From NCBI RefSeq assembly GCF_954871325.1, contig NC_088775.1:65821561-65885560 (forward strand): a DNA stretch of 64,000 nucleotides, written 5' to 3'. Positions 56,231 to 64,000 of the stretch are shown piece after piece. Numbering within the stretch: the first letter of the stretch is position 1; each line of letters begins with the position of its first letter. A program made the position numbers and the translations under genes. The DNA comes from Gordionus sp. m RMFG-2023 (Eukaryota > Nematomorpha > Gordioida > Chordodea > Parachordodidae). Below the pieces are notes generated by a model. The model did no database searches. It had not been told where the DNA came from and saw nothing but the letters and a program-made list of their open reading frames with translations.

Positions 56231-57570
56231 GTAATTTAAAATAAAACAAATTAAAGTTATTTTTATATCAACTAAATTAGAAATGAATTATATGAATTAT
56301 TTTATAGTTTATTATTCCCAGTGGCTTATTTAGATGAGGATCAAAGCAGACACGTCGTTAAACTTCTAAGGGGTCCTAAAAAGCACATATTAAAAAAAAT
56401 TTATATTTATAATTTTTTATACTAAAAAACACATCCCTTGGAAATAATTACTCGCGAGAAAATTTTTCAGCATAATTTTTTATTATTATTAAATAAGCTT
56501 TTTAACACTTAACTCTACTTTCATCTCTGTATTCCTTTTCTTCGAAAAACCATTATCCTTCACCATTCTTACGTTGGGCGCCGGAGCTATATATTTCACC
56601 GTAGGAAATGCTGTGCCTTACATAAAAATTCTCTTTAGAATGCCCAACTTTATCATATTTTTCACATTGAAATGTTAGCTATAAATTTTGAACCTGAAAA
56701 CTAGGTTTTTCGCATTATGTGACAGCCATGGTTTTTTTAGCTCTTACGATTTAAAAAAAATGAATAATTCTTCCAAAGATAGATGGCGCTCCTATATTAA
56801 ATAACGCTTAAAAAAATTTTTTTTTTTGAATTTTTTCTTCTTCTAAACATGACTAATAAGATTTTTTTATATCATTAAATGATATTATTTAACTGCAATT
56901 GTAATTTTTTTTTGTAAATTATTTTATTTTCGAAAAATTATTTATTAATTTTGCAAATATTATAGGAAAATTAAAATTCACACAAGATATTACTTCTTTT
57001 CGGCTTTTCATTAAATAAAGAATTTTCGACGCCTTGATAATTTCTTTTGCAATAAATAATAAGTACGCCCAGTCGTCTTTGATGAGCTCACTATTGAAAT
57101 ATTATTTTTTGACGTGAAAAGGAGATCTGGTGACAAAAGAATTTGCTCGTCTTTTAGGATGGATGAACACCAATCGTTTTCTCATGTACAAGTCACGTTC
57201 CCTCTAATTTCATCGATTAACAGATCCTCACATGAATTTATTATATTTTTAATAAACGCTGAGTATTGAGCTAAGTTTAGCCGGTTGGAAATACTACGTG
57301 AATCTTTTATGTCCCAGGTATTGAGATAAATTTACTAAATTATCCTTATCTCTTTTGCTTCATACTCTGGTATGGTGGCTTAAGAAAATTTATTACCTTT
57401 TAGAGGCTCTTAGCTTATTTATAAAATTATACAGGTATGTTTATCTGAGTTGAATAAGGTCTTTGTAAGTTTTCCTTAGCAACCAACCTATTCTAGACTG
57501 TTGAACTGTTATTTCTGAAATATCAATTATATTTTCCCTAAATTTTTTTGGATTATTTTAATCGGTAAGT
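56231..57570. other. AT-rich DNA downstream of the MOB2-like exon, probably intron
   Basis: No further MOB exon seen. Nothing else recognised. Confidence 0.5.
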
Positions 57571-57575
57571 TTTTT

Positions 57576-57785
57576 TTAATAGATAGATATTCCAATTTCT
57601 TTTAAAGTAATATTGATTGCATCTATTGATGTGGATGATGTGGTGATATTATTTATTTCATATTCGCTGTCAGAACTTATATTTTCTAGATTTTTTTTAT
57701 CATAAACGCTGCCAGCGATCAAAAATACAGTGTTTTTCACCTCATAATTTGGAATTTTAGTTATCCATGCTATAGCTTTTGGCAA
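57576..57785 (-). CDS. unrecognised ORF of 69 codons
   Basis: KAIAWITKIPNYEVKNTVFL, IAGSVYDKKN, then an acidic, Ser/Thr-rich tail, ending in a stop. Mixed composition with two Trp/Pro-containing words suggests former coding sequence, perhaps from an element. No domain recognised. Confidence 0.25.
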   Translation of the reverse strand: MPKAIAWITKIPNYEVKNTVFLIAGSVYDKKNLENISSDSEYEINNITTSSTSIDAINITLKEIGISIY

Positions 57786-57789
57786 ATTC

Positions 57790-58875
57790 GCTATAAAGGG
57801 GCTTAGATTTTTTAAAGGATTTGAGCATTTATATTTATAAATATCATTTGGAGGAAAACTGGCTTTTATTTTTCAACAATTAATTATTATATTTTCCTGC
57901 AGGAGATATCGGGATTGTAGCAATCTTTTTAGGAAATTTAATCATTTATTATAAAAACAATTAATTTTTACAAGTTATCAATAGTAAAATAATAAGTAAG
58001 CCTGTTAATGTTGACAAATATTTTGATATGAATGCTAGAAAATCTTATTATTTATGTTTAAATATGGGAAAAAAAAATTTAACAATGCGTTATTTTTATA
58101 AGAGTGTCATCTATTTTTGAAAAAAATATTCATTTTTTTTAAAAATCGTCTTAACTAGAAACCCCATTGCTGTCCCAAGTTTAAATTTTTTTTTATATAT
58201 AAACATAATTTATGTGAATAATAAAATATAAAATTCAAATAAATTCGGAAAGCGAAACACCTGAAGTTTTCAGGTTCAAAATTTATAACTTAAATAAAAC
58301 CGCAAGATTATTATTTTATAAATCCTTAATATTTAACAAAATGGCATATAATTTTTATTTTTCGCATCATTATTTTTTAACTTATCTCAAAATTTTAAAA
58401 TCATATTTTTCAAAAAAGATCATTTTCAGCACTTCCATTGATATCACAAAAACTATTAGTACTTGGAGGCGAAAATTTTGTATTCGATGCTTTCTAATGA
58501 TGTTCCCTCAGTATGCACTATTTTATCAAAATTAAAACGGTCGGGCCGAAAAGTTATCAATTTGGCATAAATTACCCATTACCCCAATATGATATATGTT
58601 ATATAAATCGTTATTACATGACTTCTAGTTAAGTTATGAATTTTTAATAACTTTTATTCTATAGCTAGGCAAATTTTAATACTAGAAGAAATATATTTCG
58701 CCAAAATTTATATAAAGGAATTTTTATATCTTATGGGTAAAAAGGTTTTTTAGCAAAATATATCGGAATATCTTCCAAAAGATGTACAAAAAATTATATA
58801 TAAAATGAAAAATACATATTCGCCAAACCAAATTTAAATTTTATAAAGTTATTTGCGTTAATATTTACAGCGTTA
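57790..58875. other. AT-rich DNA, no gene
   Basis: Short open frames here have no recognisable content. Confidence 0.45.
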
Positions 58876-58879
58876 ATTG

Positions 58880-59155
58880 CTTTCTCCCATCTCTGTATAC
58901 TAGAATTTGCATCTCATTCTGTCATGATTTCTATGTGATGCTTTCCCAAGGATGTTCTAATAGCTGTTATTTCAACCCGATTTCCTACTCATCAGGAGAA
59001 ACCGATTGCGTAAGCATCAAGATACTTTTGGCGGCTGAAACGAATTACGCTACCATTGATCCGAAGGCTATGGCGATCATTTTCGCTAGGGAAGTTCTAC
59101 CAAGGATAAAAAGATCGAAAGAAAAATTAAAACATATTTTTAAAGTAAGCTAATC
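58880..59155 (+). mobile_element. small LTR-retroelement fossil (RNase H region)
   Basis: A short block resembling the RNase H part of a Gypsy-type polyprotein. Only this fragment remains, it is broken, and it has no visible LTRs. Old. The family assignment rests on a few residues and is tentative. Confidence 0.45.
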
Positions 59156-59526
59156 GCATTTAAAGAAGACTATATAAGTCTTAAGGGCAAATAAAGTAGA
59201 TTAGTGGGTTAATCTAATTGACCATAGATAAACTTAAAATATAATTTTGAAAAAATTAGATTGGCTTCAACCTTAAAAATGTAAAAAAGATAAACTGAAA
59301 CAGTTAAAATATTATAATTATAATCTCTATATGTAATAATTAAAATCATACAATATTCTAATCAAATTAAATTTTGTATCATACAATATAACGTTTATAT
59401 CAATAACAATTAACAATTTTAATAATTTCACGCCAATAAACATTGAAAAACAATATTTTTTTTATTAAATGCATGTTATATCAAATCAAAGCGATTCGTT
59501 TGTTTGTTAAGAAATTTACGTGTAAT

Positions 59527-59665
59527 TAGACATGTGCGCCGCCGGTCAAATGCGCCGCCGCCGGTGATTTTGACCATGCCGATGCCGCGCGCCAAAAAAG
59601 TGTCGGTGCTCAACACGCCGCCGCCGATCTAAAAATTCGGTGGCCTGGCGGCGTGATAATTTATT
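59527..59665. mobile_element. single hAT-type end with GCCGCCGCCGG repeats
   Basis: TAGACATGTGCGCCGCCGG followed by GCGCCGCCGCCGGTG, ACGCCGCCGCCGATC and GGCGGCGTG: a strikingly GC-rich 120 bp in AT-rich DNA, built like the subterminal zones of the other hAT elements. No partner end (CATGTCTA) occurs in the window. Confidence 0.5.
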
Positions 59666-60007
59666 TTATAGATTATTTATGAATTTTAATTAGAAGAAAA
59701 ATATTAAATATTTTTTGAATTATTAAAAAATGCGATTTTATTTTTTAAAATTAATAAATATTATTTGCTATAAATTTGATTTATAACAATCCATATTCGT
59801 TCACTTTGGGCAGGTTTGTGACCAACGTGCTAGATAAAATAAGATTAGGACATTAAATTTGAAAAGGTAATTCTATATTTTATTCTTTTAATTTTTGATG
59901 CTTCAAATAATTTACAACTCGTTATATAAAATTTATTTTTTATCATAATAGGAAATTTTAATTAATGATTTTTATTTTGTTGCCATTATAACATATATAA
60001 AAATACC

Positions 60008-61560
60008 AGGTCCGTGAAGTTGTAGGAACGATGTAAGGATCAATTAACAAAACCTATGCCATTATTTAGAGTCTTAATTGATCCTAATTGATCTTCAAAC
60101 CAGACATCAGCGGAATCAAAGGTTATTGAGTTATAAGCAAAATAATAAAAGTGCGAAGATTTGCAGCTGTAGGAATGATTTGAGGATCAATTACCGAAAT
60201 TTATACCATTATATAGCCCGTTAATTGATCCTAATTGATCTTCTATCCGGAAAGCAGCGGAATGAACCGTTACTGAGTTATGAGCAAAATAAGAAAGTGT
60301 TGGCACTTTGCCAAAACCGAAAATATAAAAAATCACGATCTGAAACTTGGCAATTATTTAGGCTTTAATTTGTGCGTTAATAATTTCCAAACCGGATAAC
60401 GATATCACTAACCGCAACCGAGTTATGACCTGTTTTTAAAGCGTGAAGTTGTAGGAATTTTTTTAAAAAGTGAGGATCAATTACCAAAAACTACCAAATT
60501 GTGGTGCGTTAATTGATCCTCCAGAATCTTTAAACCGCATATCAACGTAATAAACCGTTCGTGAAATAGAAAGGTTTTGGCATCTTGCCAAAATTAAAAA
60601 TTTGAGCAATCATTTTTTTAGTTATAGCCAATATTTAGTGCCTTAATTGATCCTCCGTATTCTTCAAACGGAATGTCAAAAAAATTAAAGGCTATTGAGT
60701 TATAAGCAAAATAATGAAAGTGTGAAGATTTGCAGCTGTAGGAACGATTTGAGGACCAATTACCGAAACTTATACCATTGTATAGCCCGTTAATTGATCC
60801 TAATTGATCTTCTATCCGGAAAGCAGCGGAATGAACCGTTACTGAGTTATGAGAAAAATAAGAAATGTTGGCACTTTGCCAAAACGAAAATATAAAAGAT
60901 CACGATCTGAAACTTGATTATTTGGGCTTTAATTTGTGCGTTAATAATTTCCTAACCGGATATCGATATCACTAACCGCAACTGAGTTATGACCTGTTTT
61001 TATAGCGTCAAGTTGTAGGAATTTTTTTAAAAAGTGAGGATCAATTACCAAAAATTATGCCAAAGTGTGGTGCGTTAATTGATCCTCCAGAATCTTTAAA
61101 CCGCATATCAACGGAATGAACTGTTCGTGAGTTATAAGCAAAACCAAAAAGTATTGGCACTTTGTCAAAACCTAAAATAAAAAAGATCATGTTTTGAAAC
61201 TTGGCAATTATGTAGTATTCAATACGTACATTAACAATCACCAAACCGGATATCGATATCACTAACCACTACCGAGTTATAACCGTTATAAAAACGTTAA
61301 GTTAGAAGAATTAATTTAGAAAGTGAGGATCAATTACTGATAATTATGCCAAAGTGTAGTACGTTAATTGATCCTCCAGAATCTATAAACCCCATACCAG
61401 CGGAATGAACCGTTGGTGAGTTATATGCAAAATAAAAAAGTTTTGGCATTTTACCAAAATCTAAAATTCGAATTTTATTTAGAGCCAATATTTAGTGCCT
61501 CAATTGATCCTCCGCATTCTTTAAAAGGAATGTCAAAAAAAATAAAGAAAAGTGAGTTAT
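60008..61560. repeat. higher-order satellite, 568-bp period made of about four 140-bp monomers
   Basis: Monomers share GAGGATCAATTA..., TTAATTGATCCT, CCGGAtatCagCGGAATgAAC and GTTAcTGAGTTATgAGCAAAA words. The segment at 60149 (GAAGATTTGCAGCTGTAGGA) returns at 60717 nearly unchanged, a period of 568 bp. Another set (GAAGTTGTAGGAATTTTTTT) is at 60443 and 61009. About 2.7 higher-order units. AGGATCAATTA and TAATTGATCCT face each other within each monomer, so each could form a hairpin. Confidence 0.9.
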
Positions 61561-61791
61561 TAACAATAAGTGTTTCAGGGACGTGACAAATTTTGTATTC
61601 TTTAACGATGAAACTTATTTCTTAGAGCTCCATTACTAGTGAGCACTTTAATAAGTTTAATAGCCCAAATTAAAATGAAAGTTAATAACAAATAAATGGT
61701 GGTACACCAAAACAAAATCTAGAGCAGAAGAAAACATCCTATTTTTGCCATTATATAGTTATTTATTAGTTAAATTTCTTTGATTTGGTTA

Positions 61792-62146
61792 GCCCCATTA
61801 TAATTTTTTTTTAAAGCTATGTAAATAATTCAAGGTCAAATTTTGACCTGAGAAATTATGGAAGCACTGCCCTATTAAATTATTACGATTTGCTAGGCCA
61901 ATAATGTAGCTTTAAAGGCTATTATGTTTCTGTTATAAAAGTATTCCTTCCTAATTGATAGATCTCAACCCATTATAATTTTTTTTAAAGCTATGTAAAT
62001 AATTCAAGGTCAAATTTTGACCTGAGAAATTATGGAAGCACTGCCCTATTAAATTATTACGATTTGCTAGGCCAATAATGTAGCTTTAAAGGCTATTATG
62101 TTTCTGTTATAAAAGTATTCCTTCCTAATTGATAGATTTCAACATT
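61792..62146. repeat. 178-bp tandem duplication, nearly identical copies
   Basis: CCCATTATAATTTTTTTTTA to TCCTTCCTAATTGATAGATC occurs twice with only one or two differences, including a CAAGGTCAAATTTTGACCTG inverted pair (GGTCAAATTTTGACC is a perfect palindrome). Very recent. Confidence 0.95.
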
Positions 62147-62149
62147 TTT

Positions 62150-63290
62150 TACACAAATATATTCGAAGATGTACTATTAATTTTGAATTACAGTAGCTAT
62201 CTAGAAAAATTATGTTTTTATAACTTTTGAATACTTGGTCGTTTCAATGTATACTTAATATCATTCTCAAAAATTACCCTAAAAACTTTCTACAATGAAT
62301 ATATAATATTTTTAATTCTTTATTCGCAAATATCCCATGTATATATTCCCAAATATCATCCTGGATTCAAATTATATCGCTACTAAATTTTATTTAACTT
62401 TGTTGTAGTAATATAAAATTTAGCCAAATATATCGGCCTTTATGGCTTTTGAATTTGTCCCTTTATTTTAATCTCATATCTATATATATAATCCTCAAAA
62501 AACATCAATCAAATTTAGCCCATAGTATTTTTTTAAAAAATATTCGTCCAATAAAAATCATAACATATAAATTAGTTACTGATTATAGTCAAATATATTT
62601 TTGTTATTAAATTATGTAATACTCTATTTCTTTTTTAATTATTGGAAGTTTGTCCTACTTAATTGACAAATTTTGATAATTTAATTTATGTTAAATTATA
62701 ATTTTAATCTATAAATTATTTAGCCATCTATCATCATATTAAAATTTATTTTAATTACATTATATTTAAAAGTAGAAATGTAAATGTTTTATCTATTTTT
62801 TAGAATATAAATTATAAATATAAATAAATATAAATAAATAAAATTTTATTATTTTGAATTTTTTTTTTATTGTGCACATAAATTAAAATAACTAAATATA
62901 TACTTTATAAACATATTTTATCATAAATAATGTCATAGGTAATCAGTAATATTTTAACAAAGAATTTTCCTATGGATCTCAAGAATAAGCTAATTTAAAT
63001 ATATTTTGATTCTCAAAATATCACTCTTAGTCTTAATAGTTTGGAATTAGTTTGAAGGGGGGGGGGGTAAAAAGAATAAAAATTAGATATTTAAATAAAA
63101 GGTAACATTTGTCGTTGAAGAACAAAGAAAATTCTTATTCACCGTCATTTTTGATGGGCTATCTACTAGTAATATAATAATGAAGGAATGTTGAAAAATA
63201 ATATGGGCGAATAATAATATATTATTCAGAAAAGGAAAAAACATAGGTAATTTATTATATTCGCTATATATATATTTATTATAAGAGCGG
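62150..63290. other. AT-rich DNA, no gene
   Basis: A run of 11 or so G at 63057-63067. Nothing else recognised. Confidence 0.5.
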
Positions 63291-63324
63291 GGATGTAGCG
63301 TATTAATTAGTAATTGCTGTTGGG

Positions 63325-63500
63325 TCCTTTCGGTTTAAGTACACTTGGGTATTTCATAGAAAATCTGTGGAATTGATTCAAACTTCATCCAATCGCCAGG
63401 TTATTGTTGTAGGTACGGGCAGGCCCGAGATCAGGGAAAAGATCATAACGTTTTCTAATATCCCTGAGAAAGCTATATATAAAGATTATAAATTATTTTA
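63325..63500 (+). CDS. possible exon with VIVVGTG (NDUFAF3/Mth938-like?)
   Basis: One + frame reads AVGSFRFKYTWVFHRKSVEL, IQTSSNRQVIVVGTGRPEIR and EKIITFSNIPEKAIYKDYKL, ending in a stop near 63500. TTTCATAG| at 63357 could be an acceptor. The stretch is GC-richer than its surroundings. S.Q.IVVGTG in this setting resembles the complex I assembly factor NDUFAF3 (EIVVVGTG) and other Mth938-like proteins, but only over a dozen residues. The 3' part of the exon is duplicated downstream (63590-63650) in decayed form. Confidence 0.35.
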
Positions 63501-63662
63501 ACTATATAATACTTGGTTCTCAGTTATTCAATTCGATGTACAGATATTGTGTAATATCCCTGGTTATTCAATTCGATTTACAGATATTGTGTAATATCCC
63601 TTAGAAAGCTATCTATAAATATTATATATTATTTTAACTATATAATACTTTATTCTTAAATT
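63455..63662. repeat. overlapping tandem duplications after the VVGTG frame
   Basis: GTTATTCAATTCGATGTACA..TGTGTAATATCCCTG occurs twice (63523, 63563), nested in a larger duplication of AATATCCCTGAGAAAGCTAT through AACTATATAATACTT (63457, 63592). Confidence 0.9.
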
Positions 63663-63704
63663 CTCATTCCGTGTTTAAAATCATCAAGGAAGCTTACGTT
63701 TTCA

Positions 63705-63935
63705 ATTTCAGTTTTGTTTTCCATTTATCATAATGTATTTTTTTGTATTTTCTTTTTCATTTTTTGTTTATTTCTATATTTTTTTCTTCCTTTTTTTCAT
63801 ATTTTTCTTTTTTTGATTTATCATTTATTTCTATCATTTTTTCTTTTTTCATTTATTTTTTTTTTTTTATCATTTTTTTTCTTTTTGTGTTTTTTCATTT
63901 GTTTTTTTTTTGTTTTATCAATTTTTTAATATGTT
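63705..63935. repeat. T-rich polypyrimidine tract
   Basis: Runs of TTTTTCTTTTT, CATTTATTTT and similar. Frames rich in Phe and Ser across it are a by-product of composition, not genes. Confidence 0.9.
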
Positions 63936-64000
63936 CTGAGGGCAAATGTGCTAGGTGTAAATGGGATCGGCTATAAAAAAATTTAATTGCTTCCAAAAAA

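Noticed and set aside
63714-63976. Two overlapping open frames of more than 70 codons
   Set aside because: They are almost only Phe, Ser, Ile and Leu from a T-rich tract and lack any non-repetitive content.

Overview
The window is a very AT-rich stretch of a eukaryotic nuclear genome, almost certainly from an invertebrate animal. The evidence is spliced exons with GT..AG borders, an exon of a MOB2-type kinase adaptor, and mobile-element families I know mainly from animals: hAT elements with 8-bp target duplications, a FLYWCH/MULE gene, a piggyBac remnant, and a reverse transcriptase that carries a restriction-like endonuclease. I cannot name the species or phylum. No bacterial, organellar, tRNA, rRNA or CRISPR feature was found.

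Layout. 1-700: possible exons of an unknown + strand gene. 0.9-12.8 kb: hAT ends built on AGTCGACT-like repeats, enclosing a broken Gypsy-type LTR fossil that is itself interrupted by a hAT element. At 10.20-11.28 kb a hAT element with a perfect 8-bp target duplication sits inside an older hAT transposase. 13.6-16.6 kb: a hAT element with a GGCCCGG motif, then a minus-strand FLYWCH/MULE gene whose small exons are nearly all phase 1-1 and partly duplicated in tandem; a foldback MITE interrupts one exon. 17-27 kb: AT-rich DNA with local repeats, an inverted pair of C-terminal exons, a hAT C-terminus and an uncharacterised element-associated gene.

26.97-38.96 kb: a 12-kb palindromic element with TAGTGTTG ends, TTTAGTCGACTAAA subterminal repeats, and arrays of a roughly 107-bp monomer, each with the perfect palindrome TGACAATTGTCA. 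The inner arms hold an internally deleted reverse transcriptase relic. The spacer holds two smaller hAT elements, a C-rich tandem repeat and a piggyBac C-terminus. 39-45.4 kb: a near-complete copy of the same reverse-transcriptase family, next to two head-to-head copies of a hAT element with GCGGGAG motifs.

48.9-53.1 kb: a 4.2-kb hAT element with a 7/8 target duplication, carrying nested MITEs and a WRLFIDSS-type ORF. 53.2-64 kb: mostly intron-like AT-rich DNA with the MOB2-like exon, a small retroelement fossil, a 568-bp higher-order satellite, tandem duplications and a possible exon containing VVGTG.

How it fits together: nearly all recognisable coding sequence belongs to mobile elements. 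At least nine hAT families each carry their own subterminal motif, usually palindromic. Several share the terminus TAGTGTTG, and the array monomer links the 12-kb palindrome to the hAT element at 9-12.8 kb.
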